Source of the DNA: Antarcticimicrobium sp040365005
GTDB lineage: Bacteria > Pseudomonadota > Alphaproteobacteria > Rhodobacterales > Rhodobacteraceae
Reading direction: 5' to 3'
Length of the DNA stretch: 64,000 nucleotides
Assembly: GCF_040365005.1 (NCBI RefSeq)
Contig: NZ_BAABWV010000010.1
Coordinates: forward strand, 112,264-176,263
Shown here: positions 16,633 to 28,348 of the stretch, in pieces
Layout of the letters: each line of letters begins with the position of its first letter
How positions within the stretch are numbered: position 1 is the first letter of the stretch
Program-made: the position numbers and the translations under genes
The notes under the pieces: model-generated
Seen by the model: only the letters and a program-made list of their open reading frames with translations
Told to the model about the DNA's origin: nothing
The model's database searches: none

Positions 16633-17925
16633 ATGTTCGACCTCGTGATCAAGAATGCGACGCTGCCCGATGGCCGGACCGGCGTCGATGTCGCGGTACA
16701 AGACGAACGGATCGCTGCCGTTGAACCCGGCATCACCGCCGAGACCGGGCAGGTGATCGACGCGGAGGGATTGCTGCTGAGCCCGCCTTTTGTCGATCCG
16801 CATTTCCACATGGATGCGACCCTGTCGCTTGGCCTGCCGCGGATGAATGTCTCAGGGACCTTGCTGGAAGGGATCGCCCTGTGGGGCGAATTGCGGCCGA
16901 CCCTGACGAAAGAAGCGTTGATAGACCGGGCCGTCCGGTACTGTGACCTGGCGGTGTCGAAGGGGCTTCTGGCGGTGCGCAGTCACGTTGATGTTTCAGA
17001 CCCCCGGCTGGTGACGGCCGAGGCGATGCTTGAGGTCAGGGAGCTTGTCGCGCCCTATCTCGACCTTCAACTCGTCGCCTTTCCGCAGGATGGGTATTAT
17101 CGTGAGCCGGGGATCGAAGAGGCGCTGAGCCGGGCGCTCGACATGGGGGTCGAGATCGTCGGTGGCATCCCGCATTTCGAACGCACGATGGACGATGGCG
17201 CGAGGTCCGTCGAAGCCCTGTGCCGGATCGCGGCGGACCGGGGTCTGATGGTCGACATGCATTGCGACGAGACCGACGATCCGATGTCGCGCCATGTCGA
17301 GACGCTGGCTGCGCAGACGGTCCGTTTCGGGTTGCAGGGCAGGGTGGCCGGGTCGCATCTGACCTCGATGCATTCGATGGACAACTACTATGTCTCGAAA
17401 CTGCTGCCGCTGATGGCCGAGGCGCAGATGGCGGCGATCCCGAACCCCCTGATCAACATGATGCTGCAAGGGCGGCACGATACCTATCCCAAGCGGCGCG
17501 GGCTGACCCGTATTCCCCAGATGATGGAAATGGGCATTCCCGTCGGCCTTGGACAGGACTGCGTGATGGACCCGTGGTATTCCATGGGGACCGGCGATCT
17601 GCTGGACGTGGCGCATATGGCCGTGCATGCGACGCAGTTGGGATCGGTCGAGGACAAGCGCGCGATGTTCGACGCGGTCACGGTGAATTCGGCCCGCATC
17701 ATGGGGCTCGAGGGCTACGGACTCGACGTCGGCTGCCACGCCGACATGGTCCTGCTTCAGGCGCGTGACACGGCCGAGGCGATCCGGCTGCGCCCGAACC
17801 GGCTCAAGGTCATCCGGCGCGGCAAGGTGATTGCCGAAACCCCCGCCGAGCGCAGCAGGCTGAGCCTTCGGGGCCGTCCCGAATCCGTGGACCCCGCCGC
17901 CTATGCCCCCGGGAATACGATTTGA
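16633..17925 (+). CDS. Cytosine-deaminase-like amidohydrolase
   Basis: 430-residue enzyme that aligns along its length with E. coli CodA: metal ligands H57 and H59 (PHFHMD), H210 with catalytic E213 (HCDE), H242 (SHLTSMHS), and D309. PKRRGLTR and DPWYSMGT are also shared. The residue after the metal aspartate is Cys310, where CodA has Asp314 facing the pyrimidine ring (GQDC here, GHDD in CodA). Hydrolytic deamination or ring opening of a nucleobase-like heterocycle is likely, but cytosine itself is doubtful. It is upstream of a BMP-type importer and an amidase, a context for catabolism of an imported base analogue. Confidence 0.8.
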   Translation: MFDLVIKNATLPDGRTGVDVAVQDERIAAVEPGITAETGQVIDAEGLLLSPPFVDPHFHMDATLSLGLPRMNVSGTLLEGIALWGELRPTLTKEALIDRAVRYCDLAVSKGLLAVRSHVDVSDPRLVTAEAMLEVRELVAPYLDLQLVAFPQDGYYREPGIEEALSRALDMGVEIVGGIPHFERTMDDGARSVEALCRIAADRGLMVDMHCDETDDPMSRHVETLAAQTVRFGLQGRVAGSHLTSMHSMDNYYVSKLLPLMAEAQMAAIPNPLINMMLQGRHDTYPKRRGLTRIPQMMEMGIPVGLGQDCVMDPWYSMGTGDLLDVAHMAVHATQLGSVEDKRAMFDAVTVNSARIMGLEGYGLDVGCHADMVLLQARDTAEAIRLRPNRLKVIRRGKVIAETPAERSRLSLRGRPESVDPAAYAPGNTI

Positions 17926-18104
17926 CCGTTTGGTCAGAAATTGCCTAATATGGCGGCAATCGCGGTGGCTCTTTCGGCTGCCGATTGATTGGCGCGCTTG
18001 ACATGGATCGCCGGCAACGGGCTCAATCGCCGGGTGCTGCATTCAAGGGCACCCAGACCACGCCCGGTGCTGTCCCGGGCAGACAGGGACAAGGAATTTC
18101 ACGG

Positions 18105-19097
18105 ATGACACGACTTCTTATCAATCGCCGCCGTCTTCTGGGCACGGGCGCTGCCCTTGGCGCGGCAACCCTTTTCGCGCCGTCCATTCTGAGGGCGCAA
18201 TCGACCCCTCTGAAAGTCGCCGGCATTCATGCCTCTCCGGTCGAGAACACCTGGAACTCGGTTCTGCATGCCGCGATGATGGCGGCGAACGAGGACGGGT
18301 CGATCGAGTATGTCTTCTCGGAAGGGGTCTCGGGAACCGACTATCCGCGCGTCATGCGGGAATATGCCGAGGCCGGGCACACGCTGATCGTCGGCGAATC
18401 CTACGCGGTCGAGCGCGAGGCGCGGACCGTCGCGGGCGATTATCCCGACACGGCGTTCCTCATGGGGTCGTCGGGCGAAGCGGCGGGCGACAATTTCGGC
18501 GTCTTTGGCACCTGGAACTGGGAGGCGGCCTATCTCTGCGGCATGCTGGCGGGCGCGATGACCGAGACCGGCACGGTCGGTTCCGTCGGCGCGATTCCGA
18601 TCCCCGAGGTCAACATGCTGATCAACGGCTTTGCCGATGGCGCGCGGGCGGTGAACCCGGATGTGAAACACCTGGTCAGCTTCATCGGCACCTTCTTCGA
18701 TCCGCCCAAGGCCCGCGAAGCCGGTCTGGCGCAGATCGACAGCGGCGCGGATATTCTGTTTGGCGAACGGATCGGCACGGCGGATGCCGCCAAGGAGCGC
18801 GGGATCAAGGCGGTCGGGTCGATGATCGACTACACGCCGCGCTATCCCGACACCGTCTTTGCCAATGCGCTCTGGTCGTTCCGCCCGCTGCTGGATTCCG
18901 CGGTGGCCGATGCCGCTGCGGGCAACCCGACGGGCAAGAACTACACCCCGCTCAGCCTGATGAAAGACGGCGGCAACGATATCGCCTACGTCGAAGGGGC
19001 GGCCCCGGCTGACGCCGTGGCGAAGATGGAAGAGGTTCGCGCGGCGATCAAGGCGGGCGAGTTCGAGGTGCCGCGCAATTTCGACGAGCCCAAGTAA
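18105..19097 (+). CDS. BMP-family ABC transporter substrate-binding protein
   Basis: 330-residue periplasmic protein of the Bmp/PnrA family, whose members bind nucleosides and related compounds. N-terminal twin-arginine-like leader (NRRRLLGTGAALGAATLFA, then SILRAQ) precedes KVAGIHASPVENTWN. The segments EYVFSEGVSGTDYPRVM and DNFGVFGTWNWEAAYLCG are typical. ATG at 18105 is preceded by GGAATTTCACGG; the open frame extends to 17985 without a ribosome site. It supplies substrate to the two permeases encoded 4-5 kb downstream; an amidase gene is inserted between. Confidence 0.85.
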   Translation: MTRLLINRRRLLGTGAALGAATLFAPSILRAQSTPLKVAGIHASPVENTWNSVLHAAMMAANEDGSIEYVFSEGVSGTDYPRVMREYAEAGHTLIVGESYAVEREARTVAGDYPDTAFLMGSSGEAAGDNFGVFGTWNWEAAYLCGMLAGAMTETGTVGSVGAIPIPEVNMLINGFADGARAVNPDVKHLVSFIGTFFDPPKAREAGLAQIDSGADILFGERIGTADAAKERGIKAVGSMIDYTPRYPDTVFANALWSFRPLLDSAVADAAAGNPTGKNYTPLSLMKDGGNDIAYVEGAAPADAVAKMEEVRAAIKAGEFEVPRNFDEPK

Positions 19098-19174
19098 GAC
19101 GACGTGGTGCGCTCTTTCGGGCAACATAGACTGCCCCGCCCGGGTGCCGGGCGGGATCAGCAAAGGTGCCCAAG

Positions 19175-20535
19175 ATGACCCGGATGAATGACGATGCCGT
19201 CGGTCTGGCGAAGGCGATCACGGAGGGGCGTCTGACCGCTGCGGATGCCATGGCCGCCGCCCGCGCCCGGCTGGACGCGGTCGCGGATCTGGGGGCGGTC
19301 TGTTGGCAGGCTCCGGACGCGGAGGTGTCAGAGGCGCAGGCCGGGCCGTTTTCCGGTGTGCCGCTTTTGGTGAAGGACCTGGGCGGCCCCTTTGCCGGTA
19401 TCCCGATGCGGGCCGGATCGGCAGCGCTGGCCCGGATGAAGGGCGCCTCGGACAGTGATCTTGCGGTGCGGTTTCGCGGTGCCGGGTTCCGGCCCTTCGG
19501 CGCGACAACGGTGCCTGAGTTCGGCTTGTCTCTGTCGAGTGAACCCGCCGTCGGACCGATCTGCCGCAATCCGTTCGACCCGTCGCGGATTGCCGGAGGA
19601 TCGTCGGGCGGCAGTGCGGTGGCGGTCGCCGCGGGAATCGTGCCGTTGGCCCATGCGACCGACGCGGGCGGCTCGATCCGGGTGCCGGCCGCCTGTTGCG
19701 GGCTGGTCGGGCTGAAACCGTCGCGGGGGGCCATTCCTGCAGGTCCGGGCTTTGGCAATCACCTGGGGGGAATCGCCACGGAATTCGCGGTCACGCGATC
19801 GGTCCGGGACGCGCAGGCGCTCTGGCCCTGCGTGACAGGCGGGGCGCGAGGGCCTTATCCCGACCCGGCCCAGTTCGCGGACAAGGTCCCGTTGCGGATC
19901 GGCGTGGTATCGGATGCGCGCGGGATCGACCCCACGCGCGCCGCAGCCATCCCCGCCGCCGCCGCCGCACTTGAGAAGGCCGGTCATGTGTTGATCGACA
20001 TTCCGGCCGCTGACCTCTCCCCGATCCGCCGCGCCTCGGCCCGCGCCTTTGAACGGATCATCGCCGCGAACCTGGCGACGTTGGCGACCTCCGGCCTCGA
20101 CCCCGCACAGACCGAGCCACTGACCCAGGCGTTCATCGAGCGTGGCCTGTCCATGACCGCACCCGAGCTATGGGCCGCCCAGGAGGGCGGGGCGGCCGCC
20201 GCCTACAAGCTCTGGTCCGTGTTCGACCGGGTCGATGTGCTTTTGTTGCCGATGTTGTCCTCGGCGCCGCCGCCGCTTGGCGCTTTTCCGATGGACCATC
20301 GCGACGGGGCCACGCAAATTGAACGGATGGATGGTTTTGCCCCTTTCGCGGCCCTCGCCAACGTCACCGGCGCCCCGGCCCTTTCGCTGCCCTTCGGCGC
20401 AGATGATGCCGGTCTGCCGCTGCCGGTGCAGCTGATCGCCCCGCTCGGGGGTGACCTGCGGCTGCTGACGCTTGGCGCGGCGCTTGAGGCCGAGGGCCGC
20501 TGGCAGCATCCGATCCCGCTCTTCGGAGGTGCCTT

Positions 20536-20539
<4 letters not shown>
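19175..20539 (+). CDS. Amidase (amidase-signature family)
   Basis: 454-residue amidase-signature hydrolase with the Lys-cisSer-Ser triad: K67 (LLVKD), S143 (GGSSGGS) and S167 (ATDAGGSIR), with the expected spacing of 24 between the serines. ATG at 19175 has CAAAGG eight bases upstream; GTG 19166 is an alternative. Its stop overlaps the GTG of the ABC ATPase (GTGA), tying it to the importer operon. It probably hydrolyses an amide or carbamoyl product made by the deaminase-like enzyme; shorter than the nitrile-hydratase-associated amidases further right. Confidence 0.85.
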
Positions 20540-22066
<1,527 letters not shown>

Positions 22067-22077
<11 letters not shown>

Positions 22078-23119
22078 ACGTCGGGAGCACCCGTCACGCC
22101 TGCTGACGATCATCGCCCCGATCGGCGCCATATTGGCGGCGCTCATCGTGGCGGGGCTGTTGATCCTGATCGCGGGGGCGTCCCCCTTTCGCGCCTATGC
22201 GCTGATCCTCAAGGGGGCCTTCGGATCGCGCCTTGGGCTGTCCGAGATGTTGACGCGGGCGACGCCGCTCATCCTGACCGGGTTGGCGGCGGCGGTCGCG
22301 TTCCGGGCGCGGCTGTGGAATATCGGCGGCGAGGGGCAGTTCTATCTCGGCGCGCTGGGGGTGGCGGCCTTCGGGATGATCCCGGCTGTGGCGGTCATGC
22401 CTGCGGGTCTGGCCATCGTATTGTGCCTGCTGGTGGGGGCCGTGGCGGGCATGGTCTTGTTGCTCATCCCGCTCGGTCTGCGGTTGAAGTTCGGCGTCGA
22501 CGAGGTGGTGACGACCCTGTTGCTGAACTTCGTCGCGGTGCTGTTCGTGTCGTTGATGATCGAAGGGGCGATGAAGGACCCCCTTGCCTTTGGCTGGCCG
22601 CAGTCGGTGCCTGTGCCCGACAGCGCCGTCCTGCCCAAGCTGGTCGAGCGCACCCGCCTCCACGTCGGCCTGCTGATCGCGCTGGCCATGGCCGTCGCGG
22701 TCTGGTGGCTGCAATCGCGCACGGTCTTCGGCATCCGCGCCCGCGCCGCCGGGCTGAACCCCCGCGCCGCCGCCTTTGCCGGCGTGCCGCTTGGCCGGAC
22801 CCTTGTCATGGTGGCCTGCCTGTCGGGCGGGCTGGCGGGCCTTGCCGGGGCGATCGAGGTCATGGGGGTCAAGGGCTATGTCACCACCGACCTGTCGCCC
22901 AACTATGGCTATTCCGGGATCGTCATCGCGATGCTGGCCAACCTCAACCCGATCGGGGCGATCTTTGCCGCGCTGTTCTCGGCCATCATGTTCGTTGGCG
23001 CCGACAGCATGTCACGCGCGCTGTCGATCCCTTCCTACATCGCGGACGTCACCGTGGCCCTATCGCTGCTGACCATGCTGGTCGCGATCTTTCTGGCACA
23101 ATACCGGGTGCGAAGATGA
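22067..23119 (+). CDS. BMP-type importer permease 1
   Basis: 350-residue permease of the BPD_transp_2 (RbsC/YufP) family, about nine hydrophobic segments. RLWNIGGEGQFYLGALG and AGLNPRAAAFAGVPLGRT are the characteristic conserved loops. Overlaps the ATPase gene by 11 bp and the next permease by 4 bp. Confidence 0.88.
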
Positions 23120-24057
23120 GTGTTCTGTTCGATATCCTCGGCTCGGTCGGCATGTGGGAGGCCGTGCTGCGCATTGCCACGCCGCTGATCTTCGGAACGC
23201 TCGGCGTTCTGCTTTGCGAAAGGGTGGGGGTGCTGAACCTCGGGATCGAGGGGATCATGACCTTCGGCGCCATGCTGGGCTGGCTGACCGTCTATTCCGG
23301 CGGGGATCTCTGGACCGGCATGCTGGTCGCGGCGCTTGGCGGGGCGATGTTCGGATTCCTGCACGCGCTGCTGACCGTGCCGCTTGGCCTCAGCCAGCAT
23401 GTGACGGGTCTCGGCATCACGCTTTTCGCGTCCAGTTTCTCATACTACGTCTTCCGCCTTGCTGTCCCGACGGCTTCGTCTCCGCCGACGATCGAGCCGT
23501 TCCGGCCGCTCGACATCCCGCTGCTGTCGGATGTGCCGTTCATCGGGCCGGTGCTGTTCAACCAGACCGCCCCAACATACCTGGCCCTAGTCCTGGTCGG
23601 GATGCTGGTATGGCTCCTTTACCGCACGCCGCTTGGCCTCGCGATCCGCATGGCGGGCGAGAATCCGCATGCGGTCGACGCGCAGGGGATCGACCCGATC
23701 TGGCTGCGCATCGGCACCATCATGGCGGGGTCGGCCCTGATGGGCATGGCCGGCGCCTTCCTGACCCTCGCCGCCTTCAACTCGTTCTTCCCGACGATGG
23801 TGCAGGGGCGCGGCTGGATCTGCGTGGCGCTGGTGGTCTTTGCGTCGTGGAACCCGGCGCGGGCCCTGTTGGGGGCCCTGCTTTTCGCGTTCTTCGATGC
23901 GTTTCAGCTGCGCCTGCAAACCGTGGTCGAGGGCGTGCCCTATCAGTTGTTCCTGATGCTGCCCTATGTCCTGTCCATCGTGGCGCTGATCGTGATGGCG
24001 CGTAGGGCGCGGGTGCCACAGGCGCTGATGCAACCCTATCGGCGCGGCGAGCGATAG
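23116..24057 (+). CDS. BMP-type importer permease 2
   Basis: 313-residue permease of the same family (YufQ-like), with GVLNLGIEGIMTFGAM and AGENPHAVDAQGIDP. ATG at 23116 overlaps the previous stop (ATGA). Last gene of the importer operon; together with permease 1 it forms a heterodimeric channel. The longer open frame starting at 22315 is the shadow of permease 1. Confidence 0.88.
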   Translation: MSVLFDILGSVGMWEAVLRIATPLIFGTLGVLLCERVGVLNLGIEGIMTFGAMLGWLTVYSGGDLWTGMLVAALGGAMFGFLHALLTVPLGLSQHVTGLGITLFASSFSYYVFRLAVPTASSPPTIEPFRPLDIPLLSDVPFIGPVLFNQTAPTYLALVLVGMLVWLLYRTPLGLAIRMAGENPHAVDAQGIDPIWLRIGTIMAGSALMGMAGAFLTLAAFNSFFPTMVQGRGWICVALVVFASWNPARALLGALLFAFFDAFQLRLQTVVEGVPYQLFLMLPYVLSIVALIVMARRARVPQALMQPYRRGER

Positions 24058-24278
24058 GGTTTAGCGCGCATCGTCCGTCTCGTCGGTTGCGCATTGGAAC
24101 GCCACCGCGCCCTCGCACACACCTTGTGCCAAGGCCGGCGCGTGGCCGGCCGACCGGACCTCCTCCTCCCGTCACGGGGAGCGGACGGCACGGGCATAAA
24201 CGCCGAAAGGGAAGGCGTCCTCGAAGATATCGGGTCGAGGCGCCGTTGGCCTTTCAACCACTCTTCAACAGGGCTGCT

Positions 24279-25385
24279 TCATGCGGTGATGGGTTCTTTG
24301 GACGCCAACGCCTGGCACAGGAAATCCGTCACCTCCCGCGTCGTCGCGCTGCCCTTCAGATCAGTGGTGAGACAGCCCGCGCTCAACGCGCCCTCGGTGA
24401 CGCGGCGGATTCGGCCTCCCGCGTCCAGGAGCCGCTTATCGTCATGCTTGCGCCCCAGCCAATCAAGCATCGCCGCAGCGGAGAGCACCATGCCATAGGG
24501 GTTCGCGATTCCCCGCCCGGCAATATCCGGTGCCGACCCGTGCGAAGGCTGGAACAGCCCATTGTCGGCACCCACTTCGGCCGAGGGCGCCATGCCAAGG
24601 CCCCCGATGGTTGCCGCCGCCAGATCGGACAGAATGTCGCCGAACATGTTCTCGGTTACGATGATGTTGAAATGGCCCGGACGCTGGACAAGATACATGG
24701 TCATCGCATCGACGATCACATGTTCCGCCTCGATTTCCGGGTAGTCCTTGGCGACTTCGTCAAAAACCGCACGAAAGAACGCATAGCTGCGCAACACGTT
24801 TGCCTTGTCGCAACAGGTCACGCGGCGAACCCCATCCGCCGGGGCGCCATCGGACAGGCGTGCCAGTTCAAACGCCTTGCGCACGATCCTTTCGATCCCC
24901 TTGCGGGTCTGGACCAACGTATCGACCGCCACGTCACCCCGCAGCACCGAGCCGGCGCCGCGCGCGGCATAGAGGCCCTCGCTGTTCTCGCGAACGATGA
25001 CATAGTCGATTCCGCCAGCCGGGATGCCGACCAGCGCGCTCTCGACCCCGTCATACAGGCGGATGGGCCGGATATTGGCATAGAGGTCGAGGCCAAAGCG
25101 TAGCTTGAGCGAAAAATCGACCCCGGCCTCGGTGCCATCAGGATGGACCGCACCCGGCAGGCCAGCGGCGCCATGCAAGATGGCGTCGGCCGCGCGACAG
25201 GCTTGCGCCGTCTTCTCAGGCAGGCTTTCACCGGTGGCAAGGAAATGCTCTGCTCCGGCTGGATACTCGATAAACCGCAGGATGCCCGTACCGAGCGTTG
25301 CATCGAGAACCTCGATGGCCGCGCCGCACACTTCCGGGCCGATGCCGTCGCCATGCACGACCGCAATCTCGTAACTGTCTTTCAT
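24279..25385 (-). CDS. Isocitrate/isopropylmalate-type dehydrogenase
   Basis: 368-residue NAD(P)-dependent beta-decarboxylating dehydrogenase: VVHGDGIGPEV near the start, LRFGLDLYANIRPIR (substrate arginines), IVRENSEGLY, and NMFGDILSDLAA with the metal aspartates, then QPSHGSAPDIAG. Family includes isopropylmalate, isocitrate, homoisocitrate and tartrate dehydrogenases; it stands alone, away from leu genes, so a catabolic 2-hydroxyacid (tartrate-like) is plausible. Divergent from the aldehyde dehydrogenase gene. Confidence 0.8.
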   Translation of the reverse strand: MKDSYEIAVVHGDGIGPEVCGAAIEVLDATLGTGILRFIEYPAGAEHFLATGESLPEKTAQACRAADAILHGAAGLPGAVHPDGTEAGVDFSLKLRFGLDLYANIRPIRLYDGVESALVGIPAGGIDYVIVRENSEGLYAARGAGSVLRGDVAVDTLVQTRKGIERIVRKAFELARLSDGAPADGVRRVTCCDKANVLRSYAFFRAVFDEVAKDYPEIEAEHVIVDAMTMYLVQRPGHFNIIVTENMFGDILSDLAAATIGGLGMAPSAEVGADNGLFQPSHGSAPDIAGRGIANPYGMVLSAAAMLDWLGRKHDDKRLLDAGGRIRRVTEGALSAGCLTTDLKGSATTREVTDFLCQALASKEPITA

Positions 25386-25869
25386 CTCTACTCCTCCTCC
25401 AGAACGCCGGCAACGGCGCCCCCTGCTTCTGCCGGGTCAACAGGTCGACCGGACCTGTGACGCCCACGGCGCCTCTCGCGTCACGGACCATGGGAAAAAG
25501 CCGGCAACTTGGACAGTCCGATTATCTGAACGCAGGATTAGGTTTTCTTTCGACGGGGTGCGCGCCCTGGTGCGGACCCTCCCTCGCAAAGGCAAGAACA
25601 AGTCCTCCGTGGGCAATTCGGATTGAACCGCGATTTGTTGCATCAGGCTGAAATTGCTTGGCGGTTTCGTCACCTTGCGGTGCCGGTGTTGTCGGAACCT
25701 CGCCAATCACTCACGGTCAGCGGCGATCGCCGATCCCGGCTGACAGTGCCCGTTCCTCGGGGCATCGCATTATCTGAACGGGGTATCAGCTTTCCCCGTT
25801 TGTGAGCCCGACGCGGCCGACGCATGATCGTCCACCGGATCGGAGGCGCCATCAGGCGGAGGGAGACGA
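25386..25869. other. Intergenic region with repeated ATTATCTGAACG
   Basis: 484 bp between divergent genes. A 12-bp direct repeat ATTATCTGAACG occurs at 25521-25532 and 25769-25780. The second copy overlaps a stem with arms AACGGGG (25777-25783) and CCCCGTT (25794-25800). No credible protein was recognised; the short open frames in it have no family features. It may be a promoter region with binding sites for the nearby LysR regulator, or the remains of a mobile element. Confidence 0.4.
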
Positions 25870-27357
25870 ATGACAAACTGGCAAGACCGCGCGACCGCGC
25901 TCTACAACGGCGGCTTTCGCCCCATGTTCATCGGTGGTCAATGGTGCGAGGCGCGCTCCGGCGCGGTGATCGAGGCGCGTAACCCCGCAGATGGTTCGCT
26001 GCTGGCCACGGTGCCCAAGGGCGAGGCCGCCGATATCGACGCCGCCGTCGTGGCCGCGCGCGCGGCCTTCGAGGGGCCGTGGTCCAAATTCACCCCCTTC
26101 GAACGGCAGGCGCTGTTGCTGCGCATTGCCGACAAGTTCGAGGAAGAATGGGAAACCCTCTGCCTGTCCGATACGCTCGACATGGGCATGCCGATCCAGC
26201 GCACCCTGGCCAACAGCCGCCGGGTTCTGGGCATGCTGCGTTTTTACGCGGGGCAGGCGGTGGCGATCCATGGCGAGACCATCCCCAACTCCTTCCCGGG
26301 CGAGATCTATTCGCAGACCGTGCGCGAACCGGTTGGGGTGGTCGGGGCCATCATCCCGTGGAACGCCCCGATCGCCGGGTCGATCTGGAAGATCGCGCCG
26401 GCGCTTGCCACCGGCTGCACCGTGATCCTGAAACCCTCGGAAGAGGCCTCGCTCACCGTGCTGCTGATCGCGAAGATCATGCAGGAGGCCGGGCTGCCCG
26501 ACGGGGTGCTCAACATCGTCACCGGCCATGGCGCCGACGCCGGCGCGGCGCTGGCCGCGCATCCCGGCGTCGACAAGATCGTCTTTACCGGATCCACCGC
26601 CACCGGGCAGGCCATCGCCCGGGCGGCCACCGGCAACCTCAAGCGGGTCTCGCTCGAGCTGGGCGGGAAATCCCCGGTGATCGTCTGCCGCGATGCCGAT
26701 ATCGACAAGGCCGTGCCGGTCGCGGCGATGGCGGTTTTCGCCAATTCCGGGCAGATCTGCATCGCCGGTTCGCGCCTGTTCGTGGCGCGCGAGATCCATG
26801 ACGAGTTCCTGCGCCGGGTGGCCGATTATGCCGCCAACCTGCGGATCGGCCACGGCGTCGAGGAGGGCACGGATATCGGTCCGATCATCTCGGCGCGGCA
26901 GGCCGAGCGCATCGCCGGATACCTCGCCGCCGGGCCGCAAGAGGGGGCCGAGGTGCTCACCGGTGGCGCCCGGGCCGAGGGCGCGGGGCTTGACGGCGGC
27001 CATTTCTTTCAGCCCACCGTGTTCGGGGGCGTGACCGACGAGATGACCATCGCGCGCGAGGAAATCTTCGGCCCGGTGATCTCGGCGCTGCCCTTCGACA
27101 CCATCGACGAGGTGGTCGAGCGCGCCAATGCCACCCCCTACGGGCTGGCCGCCGGCGTGTTCTCGACCCACCTGGGCACCGCGCACAAGCTGGCGCACCG
27201 GCTCAAGGCGGGCTCGGTCTGGGTCAACATGTACCACGCCATCGACCCGGCGGTGCCCTTCGGCGGCGTCAAGATGTCCGGCTACGGCCGCGAGGGCGGC
27301 ACCGAGCACATGGAAGAATACCTCGATACCAAGGCGATCTGGATCAACGCGGATTGA
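25870..27357 (+). CDS. Aldehyde dehydrogenase
   Basis: 495-residue NAD(P)-dependent aldehyde dehydrogenase. Conserved N165 (PWNAP), general base E263 (LELGGKSP), nucleophile C297 (SGQIC) and EIFGPV are all present; full family length. ATG at 25870 follows GGAGGGAGACGA. Substrate unknown. Its end is 15 bp from the end of the convergent LysR gene. Confidence 0.9.
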   Translation: MTNWQDRATALYNGGFRPMFIGGQWCEARSGAVIEARNPADGSLLATVPKGEAADIDAAVVAARAAFEGPWSKFTPFERQALLLRIADKFEEEWETLCLSDTLDMGMPIQRTLANSRRVLGMLRFYAGQAVAIHGETIPNSFPGEIYSQTVREPVGVVGAIIPWNAPIAGSIWKIAPALATGCTVILKPSEEASLTVLLIAKIMQEAGLPDGVLNIVTGHGADAGAALAAHPGVDKIVFTGSTATGQAIARAATGNLKRVSLELGGKSPVIVCRDADIDKAVPVAAMAVFANSGQICIAGSRLFVAREIHDEFLRRVADYAANLRIGHGVEEGTDIGPIISARQAERIAGYLAAGPQEGAEVLTGGARAEGAGLDGGHFFQPTVFGGVTDEMTIAREEIFGPVISALPFDTIDEVVERANATPYGLAAGVFSTHLGTAHKLAHRLKAGSVWVNMYHAIDPAVPFGGVKMSGYGREGGTEHMEEYLDTKAIWINAD

Positions 27358-27372
27358 GAGCCTCTCGGGTTC

Positions 27373-28281
27373 TCAACAGGCGTCATTGGCATCGCGGCGT
27401 AACTCGGTTCGGATAAGCTCCATCAATTGTTCGGAATAGTTGTGATGCACATAGCCACGCGCGGTGATGATCCCCACCGCGCGTTCGGCCCCATCATCCA
27501 GCAGAGGGACGACCCGAAAGGACGTGGCCGGCAACATCGGGACGGCAATAAAGGGAACCACCGCCACTCCCAACCCGGCGGCGGCCAGAGTCATCGCGGT
27601 ATAGGCGTATTTCACCTCGTACTGGATGTTCAGTTTGACATCGCCACCGATCCGATCCAGCAGCGCACGTGCCGCTGTTTGACGATCAAGCAGGATCAGT
27701 GGGAACGACGCGATATCGGCCAGTGAGAACCCGTCAGCCCCTTCATCGAATTCCGTGGGAACACAAACGGCAAATCGGTCCCGCAGGATCGGCTCGAAAT
27801 GGAATTCCGTCATGTTCGGAACTTCCGGCCCGACATAAAGCTCGACTTCCTGCTCTTGCAGAAAGGTCAACGCAGCCATCGGCGGGGTTTCCTTCAGGTC
27901 GATGACCGACCGGGGATAGCGCAGCTTGAACGTTGCGAGGATATTGCCCAACCGGGTGGCGGCCAGCGTCGGCGCGCAGCCGATGCTCACGTGGCTGCGC
28001 CGTTGCGCCGCCACATCCGACAACCGATCGAGACCCGTCTGAACGTCAGCCATCGCCGAGCGTACCTGCTCGTAGAGCATTTCGCCGGACGGGGTCAGGT
28101 TGGCTGATTGCGGCGTGCGGACGAACAGGCTCACGCCGACCTGTTCCTCCAAGTCCCGGATCTGCATCGACACGGCAGAAGGCGAGCGGTTGCTCTCTTC
28201 GGCGGCGCGGCGGAAGCTGCCATGCTCCGCCGCCAGCAAAAAGGTCTGCAGGAGTTTCAGGTTGACGTTGTTCGCGCTCAT
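27373..28281 (-). CDS. LysR-family transcriptional regulator
   Basis: 302-residue LysR regulator: N-terminal winged helix (LKLLQTFLLAAEHGSFRRAA, then SPSAVSMQIRDLEEQVG) followed by the two-lobed effector domain (VSIGCAPTLAAT onward). ATG at 28281 begins MSANNVNLK; the open frame extends to 28431 but overlaps the region upstream of the ABC ATPase stop without family similarity. It is the same orientation as the ribose-type importer genes, 67 bp downstream of them, and convergent with the aldehyde dehydrogenase; either could be a target. Confidence 0.85.
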   Translation of the reverse strand: MSANNVNLKLLQTFLLAAEHGSFRRAAEESNRSPSAVSMQIRDLEEQVGVSLFVRTPQSANLTPSGEMLYEQVRSAMADVQTGLDRLSDVAAQRRSHVSIGCAPTLAATRLGNILATFKLRYPRSVIDLKETPPMAALTFLQEQEVELYVGPEVPNMTEFHFEPILRDRFAVCVPTEFDEGADGFSLADIASFPLILLDRQTAARALLDRIGGDVKLNIQYEVKYAYTAMTLAAAGLGVAVVPFIAVPMLPATSFRVVPLLDDGAERAVGIITARGYVHHNYSEQLMELIRTELRRDANDAC

Positions 28282-28348
28282 CGCCAACCAGATCTCCTTG
28301 CCGCATGGATCTCGGGGCGGCCCGAAGAGCCAGATGATGTCTGCAAGG

